From Dimorphilus gyrociliatus (Eukaryota; Annelida; Polychaeta; Dinophilidae): a stretch of DNA of 64,000 bases. The notes under the pieces were generated by a model, which did no database searches, was not told the DNA's origin, and was given only the letters and a program-made list of their open reading frames with translations. This document shows, in pieces, positions 34,625 to 46,592 of the stretch (position 1 is its first letter; each line of letters starts with the position of its first letter). Both the position numbers and the translations under genes were made by a program. The DNA lies in assembly GCA_904063045.1 (NCBI GenBank), contig CAJFCJ010000026.1, positions 288,964 through 352,963 on the forward strand. Reading direction: 5' to 3'.

Positions 34625-35690
34625 TATAAAAAATAATTTTTCCCCAAATTTGTTTTAATGCAATTTCGAATTTATCAATTTGATATACGAAAAACAGTCA
34701 GAAAAGAACAGTTGTCTGTAGATAGATATATGCTTCTAAAAACAATGACAAATAATGAATTACAACTTACCAAAAGGCTGATTTTTGTTAAAAATTATTA
34801 ATAATAAATATGGGATGAAGACATTTAGACTTTACTTGGATTCTTTAGAAAATTATACATTTATATTGTCTACAAAAGAACTTGGAAAAATAAGTGTCCT
34901 TTCTTAAAATTTAAGTCAGTATATAAAGGAAAAAAAACACCCGAGAATAGCAGTCCTATATTGTTGCGTTTCATCATGATATAAGTTGATTAGAATAGGG
35001 AAACAATATTTACCAAGATTGTTGATTACAATACGATTAGAAGGAAAGTTATATGAACAACGTGTGTATGTTAACATATGATGTTTAAAGATAAATTATT
35101 TAGCGAATATTTTAGTTCTCTCATATTAAACATTATGATATGATCAGAGCAAAATATTTTTTTTTCACATTGATGAGTTTCTAAAAGACAAATTGTAGGC
35201 TTTTTTATGGCACTTGTTTTACAAAAGCTTATATAACAGCTAATTCTAAAAATTGTGTATCAAAAAAAAGATTGTTTTTATGCACAAAAAGGATTTTGTT
35301 GCATCAAAAAATATACATGAATTTTTTTTATTAAAAAGAAAATACACAACGGCCTATCAAATTTTTACATATTTCTAGGGATAGGATAAATGCTTCGATT
35401 TGCAAAAGTATTTCAACAAATATTAAGTTACTATTTTCTAAGTCAGGGTTCTATTTGTGTCTAGTAAGACAAAAAAAATTTTCACCAAAGCGATTCCGTA
35501 GAAAGATTTTTAATATCATTTTGAGTTTTCAATCAGATATAAAAATTATCCTCTATTGATCAGTAATAAAATGTTAGCCGTTTTTCCAAGGTTGTTAAAT
35601 ATATGTAGGCATTTTCTGTGCAATGTAATGATCTGTACTCTACAGTTTTCATATGTTTTAACTGGACGGAAAAATTAAATTAAAAGTTAA
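34625..35690. other. AT-rich intergenic region
   Basis: About 1.1 kb between the last recognised host gene and the first retroelement remnant. Many A and T runs; no ORF, repeat or RNA gene recognised. Confidence 0.5.
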
Positions 35691-38600
35691 AGGAAGCCTC
35701 AGTAATTGCTGTATGAATTTTAGCAGAAGTAAATCCCCAGAAGAAATTAAAGAACTATTTGGTCGAATTCAGAGGAAGGCCGATAGAGTATGCTGTTTTC
35801 AGACGTCGAATACGAACGTTTTCAGAGAAGTTCCCGAATGTTGACAGCAATGTTTAATTTGAAGCTTTAATGTTGCAATTAGGTGAATCAGCTAAGACTC
35901 TAATTGAAGAATATGCTTCCATCAAAGGATGGAAGTTTTGAATCGGCTAGAGAGATTGGATCGCCAGTTTAACAGGGTAGATAAATACGAGGAAATTGTT
36001 AACCGAATTTATGAAAACATGAAACTGGATATAAGTAACGGCGATACTTTAATCAAACTCGCAGAATACATAAGGAGTGCAATAAAATTGTTTGTTAAAA
36101 CCAGGTCCGACCAATGATTGCTGTTGCAGTTAGTAACTTTACCGAATCACAAATAGGTAAAAAGAACTAAAGGAAAAATTAACCAAACTGAACAGATGTC
36201 TAAACTGTTTAAAAATTGGTTATAAAGCAAAAAAACTGTAATTAAGAAATATAATATATATAATTTCCAGAAATGAATTGGCACAATGGGAGGTCATCTT
36301 GAGAAACAAGCTAACAAGAGAGTTACTTCAGTTGATGTAGTCGGATGACAGTAAGATTAGGAACGTCCTAGTCAAGACTTCAGATGGAAGGGAAATTCGT
36401 AGGAGTGTACAAGAACTAATTCTAATTAAATAATAATCCTTTTTGCATTTCACTGCATTTCTGTTTTATGTATGTTCTCTGTAAGACAGTTTTATTAATA
36501 TGGATTTTAAAATGTTACTTCAAACCTTATTCTGCCTCTTCAATATCTTTGCCTCTCTTCCATAAAGATATATTATTAGGGCATACTAAATATATTGAAG
36601 CCTCAACGCTACTAAAGAGGGATAGGATACAAAAAACTTAGTAAAAAGTGACGTATTCTACAGGATACGTATGGTCAAACCAGTGGTTACATATTGTTTC
36701 TCAGACTTACAGGATTCGGAGATGGCTCGACTTCTATTTGAACCGACTGTCCAAAATCACACATTCCTACATCAAAAACAAACGGTGTTGCAGAGATATT
36801 TTGAAAATAATACGAGACTGGTCAAACAAGGTAATCCACCGACGAACCTAGCAGATATCAAACTACAATGGCTACACACGTGTGCTCATTTCTTGGATGT
36901 GATAATAAGAGGTAATAAGGTCTTTTGGCAAACATTTTTAAAATGTCCTTCGCATGCCTATTATTTGAATGTAAAATTCTTGTAGATGAGCGAAAGAGCT
37001 ATGAATACGTACTATAGAGCAAGATAACCAAATTAAGCACGTGACACAGACTGCTCGGAAGACGGAATTGCAATGAGCTTCATTATCATTATATCATATC
37101 ACTATCTCTTGAATAGTAAATTAAACTTGGATTTATTGTTTACTTCTTAAAATTTTTCTTATTTAGCCTATGTTAGTAGGGTTTGGGCTAACCTGACCTC
37201 TTTCAATGAATTTGCTTGCTCAACTTCTCTTCTCATAATTTCATTATGAAAATTTGGTATTAAGTGAGGATTCTGTTTATCGATTCGAGAAATTCATACC
37301 CTTAATTTTTAACTTTCAGCCTATGTGCAATCTACTCAAAAATATTAAACCGGAAATCCTTAAGGTCTTTTTTGAATTCATTCTAATCTTCAAGTTTTAA
37401 ACATTTTTAAAAAGATAAAAAAGATCTTTCAATCTTTCAAAAATATTTTAGACATATGGTGCGAAATTAGAGCCAAGGACAGAAAACGTCCACAAATCAG
37501 TAACCCTAACTTTTTCCATTACCCATAATTTCTTTAACTAGAAAAAGTTATATCACGGGTGATATAAGTTACGAAAGGTTGCTAACTGATTGCTATACAT
37601 GCGGTTTTTTGGAAAGGTTAATTACTGTAGAACGTAGTGTAGGCAGCCATTATCCAGGTAAGAGCTAACCCTGTTCAAAATCATTGAAAATATCGATATT
37701 TTCAGTGGTCGACTAGACAGACCACCATCGAGGTGATTTACAGCGAATCCTAAGGTATATCAAGCCATCAAGTCATATTTGAAATTGAGAACACGAGAGA
37801 TCTCTCATCAATATTCATAATATTAGCAAACACTTATTGATATTCAAGTAGCGGGAAATATTTGTTCATTTCAGTTCCTTATAAGGAACGAGAAGATGGA
37901 TTTTCTAATATTGAGATAACCCAAGAATATTTAAATAAGTTAGAAACTGGAAGATCTGGATAAATGTACGATTCTTCATCATCATTTGATGTCGGAAAAT
38001 CATTTGATGATTTTGATACTGGGTCTCCTGGTTTCTTTAATGATATTACCGATATCGATATTCTGGCAAATTATACTCAATCTTGCAGCTACTACAAAAT
38101 CTTACCATTCAAATGCGATCCAATATTTCACATATATTTACACAGCAACAAATCTATGGACCGATTGCAATCTATTCGCTGACTAGAGAATTATATACTG
38201 TATAATGCTGAATGTAGGAAAGGAATCCAGACTCTGTTTGATCACTACGGCGTTAAGGGTCTTAAAAAGAATTCAATACGATTCGAATCTGATGGCAAAA
38301 TATTATATTAAAATAGAAGAGTTCTTCTAGCGGGTCCTTCATTGTTGGCCAACCAATTACAATTTTTTCTCTTCACCGCGAGCATCGATTCGGAGAGTAA
38401 AACTGACGGCAACAATACGGGCAGCCAATTTTATAAAATCTCTTCAATCTATCTTGAGAATATGCAAAATATGTTTGGTAAATAATTACAAGACGATTTA
38501 CATATGGTTAATTTGTCAGATTCCCGGAAGAATTTATAAGTTTGGTTTAACCCTAACCTTAAGACTAACCTACAGGATGATAAAGTATACCTTAGTTATT

Positions 38601-39180
38601 ACATGTCTAGGTACTCTTGCTGAACAAATATTTTTATCATCAGATTCACTGACGGTCGAATTTCAACTGTTTCTGGACATGTGGGGATGATGACCTGAAC
38701 CTATTATATCCGATTCCGTTTCAACTTTTCAAAAATGATATCGAACATAGATCGATATTATAAACAATAGTATTAGATAAAGTATTTATCGTGGAAATTT
38801 ATTTCATCTTACTCTTTACATAAATTTGGAGTTTAAAAGAGACAGGGTTATTATAGTAATTAAAACGATGTTAACTACTTCTAATCTAAAGAAAAAACAT
38901 GCTTCAATATGAGAAACAACGTAAAAGACGTAAGACGTATGTCTTACGACTATGAATATGACCCGACAACAACATCCGAAGAACGTCAACTACTAAATGC
39001 GAGATGCCAACACAAAATTATTCAAAAATCTCTTCAAGAAAGCAAGATGGTGGAAAGATATAAAAATGAATTTGTGCTTTATTTTGACCAACAAGTTCAA
39101 ACATTACACAACACATTTCAGAATGTAACTATGAAATGCATTCAGGACGCGATAAGATAGAAAGGGAAGTTAGAGAACCC
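35690..39180 (+). mobile_element. Decayed BEL/Pao retrotransposon on the plus strand
   Basis: Fragments appear in the order of a BEL/Pao element. A gag-like segment at 35720-36117 contains RLERLDRQFNRVDKYEEIV and resembles DUF1759-type gag. A pre-RT segment at 37964-38182 has DIDILANYTQ and LPFKCDP, matching NILASYSLPSDNYWTFPLPF of the copy at 53.6 kb. LLAGPSLLANQLQ near 38328 matches LLPGPSLLSNQLQ there. An integrase piece at about 38600-38690 has SSDSLTVEFQLFLDMWG. A DUF5641-like C-terminus lies at 38909-39160 (YDPTTTSEERQLLNARC). Stops and frameshifts separate all parts, and no LTR was found. This is the only copy running left to right, and it looks older than the minus-strand array. Confidence 0.65.
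36671..36985 (+). other. Unrecognised ORF inside the plus-strand retroelement
   Basis: A 104-residue frame (SEMARLLFEPTVQNHTFLH and so on) between the gag-like and pre-RT fragments. It has no clear counterpart in the other copies. It may be a diverged gag or protease segment, or chance. Confidence 0.25.
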
Positions 39181-41600
39181 TAACCCTTATCTAACCCTTT
39201 CCCTGACTTTCTAATTGCTTTCTTAGAGTTAAAAGCTCAGAATTCTCAATACATATCTTTTTCAGTAAAATATCGCCATTCTGTTTATAACTTTGGACGA
39301 ATATAATTTATTCGCTAATACACCTCGACAAACCTGAGGGGTATTTGAACCAATACTTTGGCAATATTATTAAATGAGCAATACGGACAACTTCGGTTGG
39401 GACCTGACCGAAATTCATGCGATCATGATAAAACAAAGCACATTTTCCATGAATACTTAAAAAAATTGCGTGACCCAAACTTTCCCTGATTAAAATTGAG
39501 AACACTACGGGACTCTCATTAATATTCACAAAATCAGTTCAAACTTATGAACTTTATGAATATTCAGAAAGAAAGTTTTCCAAATTGAATTTAATAATTA
39601 ATTTGAATATTCAGGAAGTTGTCCGCATAAGGAATAATATTCGATCTTTCTCATGAAGATCAATAAACTGAATTTGTCCTGCAAAAAATTGCGAAAAATA
39701 GAGAATTCTTTTCAAGTTCAAAAATGTAAACTAATTCTGACCAAAAATCCTGACTCACTAACTCTTTTCAAAATTCATAAAATGTATTTTAACCCTAACC
39801 CTAACCCTAACTCTGAAGATTCAGAATCAGATTATTCTTATGAATATCTCATTTTCACCGATATCCTTCAACAAAGATAATTCTCAATGAAATTTGACAG
39901 CAGCGAAATACCTCTTAATATTTTTCTAATGTTAGCTCATACTTCTCAAAAGTCATATTGGCTCATAAAAATAACTATAAAAATTACCTCATTTTGAAAA
40001 AGTTGGCTTTTACTAAAATTATAAACATAAGAAAATACTCATCAATATTTATCAAACTATTTTATATCAATATTTATGACTTAAATTTAAACTACAAAGA
40101 TTGAAAACATCAAGAACGTTTTATTAATATTCAAAATATTGACTTATTCTCGTCAATAATCAAAATGATATCTAACCCTAACCCTAACCCTAACATAGGA
40201 AATGCATGGCCTGCAAACAACTCATTGTTAGTAGAGCATGGACAGTAGGATATAGTGCATTGTCCAACAAACAACTAACCAAACGTTCTGTCTGACGAAA
40301 CATACGTAACACCGATGATTTTATTGCAGTTTTAGTTTTCATTTAGTTATAATGTGTATAAATTGAAAGAATTCCGATCACCGATCGAAGCTGGACTACT
40401 ATAGCCGAGTAAGTCAAAGTTCGTAAAATCCTCAAGAGCATTAGAAAGTTAGAACTTTGTGAGTGGGAAAAAATCAAACCGAAATACTAACAATTAGCTC
40501 AAACTTATCAATACTCAAAATATTTCCATTGATATCAAGAACATGTATAAAAAACATCTTCTTAGCTTTAATATTAAGAACATCAGAAAACTCTCTTCAA
40601 TTTTGATAATATATTTACAGAAGTATTCATCATATAAGTTTTTCTACACTGAAATTGAAAAAATCCAAATTCTTCTCAAGAATTTATATGTTAGCTCGTT
40701 GTCATCAATGATCATAATTTTAGAAGATTGCGATTACAACAGAATAGCTTATGCGTCTCATTTAGAGACGTTCGAAAAATAAATAAGATAAAGTTAACCC
40801 TAACCCTAACATAGTAAAATGTACTTAAAAAGTACTGCGGGAACTGTCATAATTAAAAGTTATTCTATTTAATATTCAAGATTTGAAAAAAGTTGTTCAC
40901 GTTAAATTAAGAAAAATAAAGAATTTTATTATCATGGATATTCATACGATTCGATTCTCATGAATATTCAATTAATTGGTTTTTCACGAATATTCATAAT
41001 TCCAATTGATTGACTAATGTCAATATTCATTAGATTTATGTTAACCCTAACACTAACTTTGTTACGTGTTTTTTCAGGATGTTGGAATCGACTTAAAAAT
41101 GCTTTTTTTAAGGGACGGGAACTGTTTTAGACTACATTTCTTACTGTCTTTTGCTTTAAAGGATAGATATTAGAAACTTTTCACTATTTTTCATGTAATT
41201 ATCTGTTTTTCATCAATATTCCTGATCCCTGGTGATTAATAATATCAGCCAAATCTTTTTAATATTCAAAATGGTGGGTAATTTCATAAATATTCATGAG
41301 TCACATTTGTGAAATATTGACAAACATCAATTGTTACAAGTCAATGAAGTCTATCACAAATTTTCATGCATTAAAAGTTTTTTACACCAGCTTGAGATAT
41401 CTGAATAGGTATTCTCGATGTTTCCAAAAATTCTTTGACTGTCATTTCGGTAATTGTGGGAAGCCTGGATAAAGTCTCAAAAAAAGACTATTACTAAAAT
41501 TAATAGAGAAATGAACAGGATGAAGCAGAGAGGAGAGAGGGTAACATTCACAAAAACACAAGCAAGCATTTGCCAAATGATTATTCCAATTGAATAATTG
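39180..41600. repeat. Region of interstitial CCCTAA runs and ATATTCAT-rich degenerate repeats
   Basis: Short telomere-like arrays occur at 39790-39812, 40172-40194, 40794-40810 and 41041-41057, all with CCCTAA on the plus strand, plus weaker runs at 39175-39205 and 38547-38573. Between them a degenerate unit recurs: a TCAT(C/G)AATATTCATAAT core followed by a spacer such as TCAAACTTAT. Examples are near 39509, 40037, 40119, 40970, 41005, 41210 and 41284. No gene is supported here; the ORFs are short and low in complexity. Confidence 0.6.
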
Positions 41601-41609
41601 TTCCAATTG

Positions 41610-44600
41610 AATATGAGAGGGTTAGGTCTGTAGGATGAAATCGTCTATATGTAGATTTGACTTGCACTTGTCCCTATACCATTTAGTCCTTTTAGGCAGA
41701 TCGTTATGTAATTTTGTACAACTTTTTAAGTGTAATTGTTGACGTTCCTTTGTAATCACTGCTGGGTTGTATTCACCGTCTTTAATTTGTAATTTGTTTA
41801 ATTTGATGAAATTTTTGGGTGATACAACCATAGGGTCGGTTAAATCATCAACCCCAAAGCTTACGTGGCGATGATTCATTTGGTTTTCAATTGGCGAAAC
41901 AGTTTCCCATATCAGTTGTTCGTTTTTCTTTAACTCCGAGATAAGAATCATTTCTTTTATTAGCCCTATTAGGTTTTCAATAATTCGCATTTTGTGGGTG
42001 GAGAAGGCGGCGTTAAATTTCAAATCTAAATATTTCACATTAGATTTTTGAAGGTCCAAGCCGAGTCAGAGATGATCGACTATGGCCAGTTCCATCTGTT
42101 CATAAACAGTTGAAACTCAATCATTAAAGCTTAAACTGTCAACGAAGTTATAGGTGCTATTTGTACCGCACGGTGTCTCAGATATGAAATTATTAGCAAG
42201 TAGACTTTGTCCCCATTCATGGTTCAGCAGATGGATCCTGTGAAATCTATCGCACAGTTCTGAAAAGGGTTAATGAATTCACCAATGCGTGATTCGGGTA
42301 GGTTCACCATCCTTAGGACCTTTCTTTTGTGATTTTTCACGATGAGAAATTTTCATCTCTTTAAAACATATTTTTATTTCCGTTGGAACATAGAGCAGGT
42401 GTTGGTTCTGCTATAATTTCTTTCAAATGGCTCTGATAGTAGCATTATTCATGTTGTAATGGATGTAGTTGATGAATTTTGTGATAATAGGGTGGTGAGC
42501 ATTAACTATGATCTTCTTCATTTTTCGTGATTCATATGACCTTTATTGCTGCTGTCAATTCTGATCGAGGAGAGAAGAAAACACGGGAAGAACATGCCAA
42601 AAGGAAGCCTTGACTGTCTTTCACTGCATAAACATTGGCGCCATATGCTATTTGGGAGGCATCGGCATAGATATGAATTGCATCGACGTGTGGAATCTTC
42701 CTCGAGATTTTGTAGATTCCACAAATTTCCTTCAGTATTTTAGTGATATTGGTTTCGTTTTTACTTGTTTCATCCCATGTGAGACCGTGGAACTCAGAGA
42801 TGAGAACCTTAGCTTGTAGCTTTATAGGTTCGATGAATCCCATAATATCATATACTCGGGCTAAGTTAGAGTAGGAATGTCATTTTGTGATGGGCGTTCG
42901 ACATCTCAATCATACAAATTAACTTTAATTTCGTCGCGATCAGGAATGTATAGCTTAATAAGGGAGTCAATATACTTTATTTTTAAAGAGGAATGGGTGC
43001 TGATCCAGTTGCTATTTGTTGCGCATTTTATGAATGATGGGGAGTCATAAGAGAGCGGACAAAATATTGCCCTCCTTTTGAGGGTCTTCGTATAGAAATC
43101 CAAAATAGGGTGAATGTGTTTTGTCAACGCCCCTATTCATGAATATATGCTTTATGTCAGCAAATATGAAATATGATTGAGTTCGCCATAACGTAAGGAG
43201 GTGGACTTGATTTGACAACCACGAGGATCTTGGATGAAGTATATCATTGAGGGGATAGCCTTTATAATTCGCTGCTCCATCAGAGACAATGCGGATTGAG
43301 CTTTGTTTTGTAATATGTTTGCATCATGTTTGAATGGTAATGGAATAGTCCAATAGTCATTTGTAGGCTGTACGTAATTCGCCATAATATCAGTTGCAGG
43401 AATATCATTGATTGAACAAGATGGATCTGTATCAAGATTGTCTACATCGGGCAGTTGGATAACTGGATTGATGTAGTGAACATTTGGATTGGTCTCTAAT
43501 TAGTAGTTTCATCATATGACGAGGTGGTTTGAAACCATGCAAGAACATATAAAATGTAAGTGTAATTTTTAGTGATATACCATTTGAGGGGTCCGAGATG
43601 AGCATGTGTACAATCCTGGTATAAACTTTGTCTGATGAATAAATCAACTCGATCAATGGATAGTGGTGGCTCGATATAATGCGAATTATATATTTTGGCA
43701 TCAGTGATAGCGATCCTACAACGTGTGCATCAACATCATATTCCCTCCTCCAATGAGGGACTATAGTTCCAACTTTCTCTGTTGTCATCGTTTGAAAGTC
43801 ATGTCATTGTTGACGTATATGTCAATACGCCACTTATACTGACTGACTCATTGTGTAGGATATGGTCTCCAGAAATTGTCTACAAATCAGAGAGATAGCT
43901 GCCCCAGTATTGATGAGAGGAGCTATAATCCTATGATTTTCTGAATTGCCAGACGCGGGAACCTTGACTGTTGCAGCATAGACTGGCATTCTCTCTCTGA
44001 TACTCTCCGATTGGTTAAAGTTCACTGCAGAAGTCGATTTACGTGTTGTTGTCCGCTTCTGAAATAAAGGTGTGTGATACTTTGGATTGCATTTCTTGCA
44101 GTTAAATTTTGATTGACAATTTTTTTACTTGTATATCCGCCACATAGACAATTGGAACAATGATTAAGAAGTTGAATCAATCTCTGTCTTCCCTTAGGCT
44201 CCGAGTTTATATATGTTGGGCAATATGCCAGATACAAGTCTGATTTTCTGTCCATAAACAGTTGGAGTTTTTGCTGGTTGTGACTTTAGTTCTACCCTCC
44301 GAGTTCGGATAGGGATTTTTATCGGTTGTTATGTATTAATGTTTGGGTGGCCTTTGATTTATGAGGTCATAAGAGAGTTTGGTCATGTTGGATGCTAGAT
44401 AAGTTCCTTTTTCGACGGCTTATTAAAATTATTAATTATTCTTGAAATAGATTGACCTAATTCAGATACAATTGAGTCAAAGTTATCAGGATATTTGAAG
44501 ATAAAAGAAGAGACTGAACTTTGAATGTCTGGTAGCATTTTTCTGTATAACGTTCAAGTTTTTCGAATTGCTAACGTCTTTTATAATTTGGTAATTGTAA

Positions 44601-45160
44601 AAACGAAAAAGAGTGTTTTAAACTCAACCCAATCGCAACATTATTAGGTTGGAATTAGGTTGAGGATTCGTTGCAATGTGTTTCCTCCATGTAATGAAGT
44701 GTCACCAAAGATGAAATCTAAGGTGTGTTAATAAGGCTTAGGAATTTCTTCATAATCACCTTTATTATTGCTCACGATATTCACAACAGTCGGCTTCGAT
44801 TTAGAATCTTCGTTGATTCTCCCGCCATTTGTATATGACGTTCCGTTACATTCTGGTCGAAGTTCCACCATCTTGTTCTTCGACCGTTGGAGAATGTTCT
44901 ATCTCTTGCGTTTGAAAATGGACAGGTGACTTACATGATTCCTTGGTAGAATTTATTTAGTTAGAACCAATCACTTGAATGATACGTTCCATCTGTTTTT
45001 CCAGAGAATCTTTCTTCGAATCTACTTCTTTGCTCCTTCAGTTTCTCATCAAGTGTTGGTGAATCGACCATGTTGGTCAGTTGAGTTGTGGTTTCCAAAT
45101 GGTTTAGTTTGAGTTTGTCTCTACCTCAGCATGTTCAATTTTACTAATATCTTATATTAT
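41610..45160 (-). mobile_element. BEL/Pao retrotransposon copy A (broken)
   Basis: Read right to left: gag remnant up to about 45130; a Cys/His-rich segment at 44022-44255; a protease segment at 43834-44025 with PLINTGAAISLI, where the catalytic Asp is Asn; pre-RT and RT at 43152-43788 (NDYWTIPLPFKHDAN); late RT at 42906-43127; Pao and the start of RNase H at 42532-42843 (GFIEPIKLQAKVLISEFHG, HIYADASQIAYGA); integrase remnants at 42060-42520; and a DUF5641-type C-terminus at 41622-42059 (KDGEYNPAVITKERQ). The parts are in several frames, with stops and deletions. Its 5' LTR begins at 45161. Confidence 0.8.
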
Positions 45161-45361
45161 TGTTGTCACACAAACTGGCGACTTTATGATTAAGATATAT
45201 AATTTATATACAATAATCGTAATAATCGTAGTAATCGAAAGTAGCTGTGATATGAATGAATAAGGTAGAACGAGTGATATTTGTGTCTTAACTAAGGTTT
45301 TTTTAAAGTATTAACGTAGCGTTTGTAAAATGATCACATAACGTATAGATATAAATTTATA
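45161..45361 (-). repeat. LTR of copy A (partial)
   Basis: It begins TGTTGTC, like the LTRs at 57379 and 60845, right after a shared gag-leader sequence. The stretch with GATATTTGTGTCTTAACTAA aligns with the 57-kb LTR. The far end is interrupted by the Tc1 insertion at 45362. Confidence 0.6.
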
Positions 45362-46412
45362 TGAAAACAGTGGAAATTCATTACTATTTCATTACGAGAC
45401 AATGAAAATTTTTTATTCCAACTGCTCTGCCGAAAAGAGACCAATGAAGCTTTTTCATCTCTTCCTTTCTCTTTCTGTTAAATTGTTCTACAATTTTTTC
45501 AATTCTCTTCCGTAATTCCTCCTTATTTGTAATATGAAAATCTGTCGTGCGTAGCATCTTTCAACATATGCCAAACATTTTCAATAGGTGACAGGTGAAG
45601 AGAATATGGTGGCCAGGGCAAAATCTTGAAGTTTTCAACTTGGAAAAAGTTTTTCACCGTCTTTGCCTTGCTGCAAAATAAATCCTTGTGGCATTTTCTT
45701 ACAGAAGAAGGGTAAGGCCTCCTTTTTCAACAAATTCAGGTACCATATCTTGTTACATTTTTTTTTGTATGCGTGAGATACACAAGATCCCATCTGGAAC
45801 TAATGCCCTTCACACCACTAACCCACCTCCCAGCATTGGAGTTTTGATCCTTAGGCTTTCCCTCTCTGTATTAAAGCTCCAGATTTGAAAATTATCGGGC
45901 CGTTTGAGAGAAAACCTACATTCATCCAATATTATAGCGGTTTTCCAGTTGGCATTTTCTCTTATCCAATTGGAGCAAATGTTAACCCTCTTTTCCCTAA
46001 TCTACCTGATGATAGAGGGTGTTGTTGAATTTTTGATACTTGGTACCCATTCTTTTTATCGTTCTTTGCAGTGTCCTTTTAGAAATATTTATTTGGCATA
46101 TGCTGTAAAGGTTACAGGGCTCCCATAAGTGCCAACCTTTTTATAGATTGGTTTTGCAATGTATTACACCATCAAATTCTTTAGATTTAGAAATTCAGTG
46201 ATCTCTTTGTAGGTTCTCCCACCCTACCACCTTCTCCATCACAATTTTGTGAATTTCTTTGGAATGCGTATTTTTTTTCAAGTTACAAACTACAGTGTTT
46301 TCATACAATATATAGAATGTCAGCAAGAAAAAGTCAATTAATCTTAAACTCTTTTTTCAACAAATTTTTCATTGTCTCATAATGAAACTGTAATGAATTT
46401 CCAATATTTTGA
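45362..46412 (-). mobile_element. Tc1-like transposon with about 50-bp terminal inverted repeats
   Basis: The termini at 45362-45412 and 46362-46412 are inverted copies sharing TGGAAATTCATTAC and GAGACAATGAAAA, with about six mismatches in 50 bp. TA flanks both ends, as expected of Tc1/mariner. The minus strand encodes a decayed DDE transposase: LGGGLVV near 45830 and WPPYSLHLSPIENVWHMLK near 45560-45620. Frameshifts make it non-functional. It sits between the LTRs of copies A and B. Confidence 0.8.
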
Positions 46413-46502
46413 TATATAAAACATTGATTTTGATTAGTTAACGGGGTAAAATTTGTAAAAAATATACCGCACGAAAAATGTTGTCTTTGCTGTATATACT
46501 GT

Positions 46503-46592
46503 ATATGTTGAGGAAGTTACGATCGAAGATACTATAAATTTAAATATAGGGACGTAACGTCCTTAATGGTAACGATATGATCACCGACTACA
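46503..46592 (-). repeat. LTR fragment of copy B
   Basis: GTTGAGGAAGTTACGATCG matches the start of the 57-kb LTR, and the end CACCGACTACA followed by CTGGCCGAGG matches its end exactly. The middle is shortened. Confidence 0.6.

Noticed and set aside
39790-40810. A true chromosome end
   Set aside because: The CCCTAA runs are only three or four units long and lie inside continuous sequence with retroelements on both sides.
42546-42743. Plus-strand ORFs across 42-60 kb
   Set aside because: They overlap minus-strand Pao, RNase H, integrase or Tc1 coding segments that match each other between copies; the plus-strand products match nothing.
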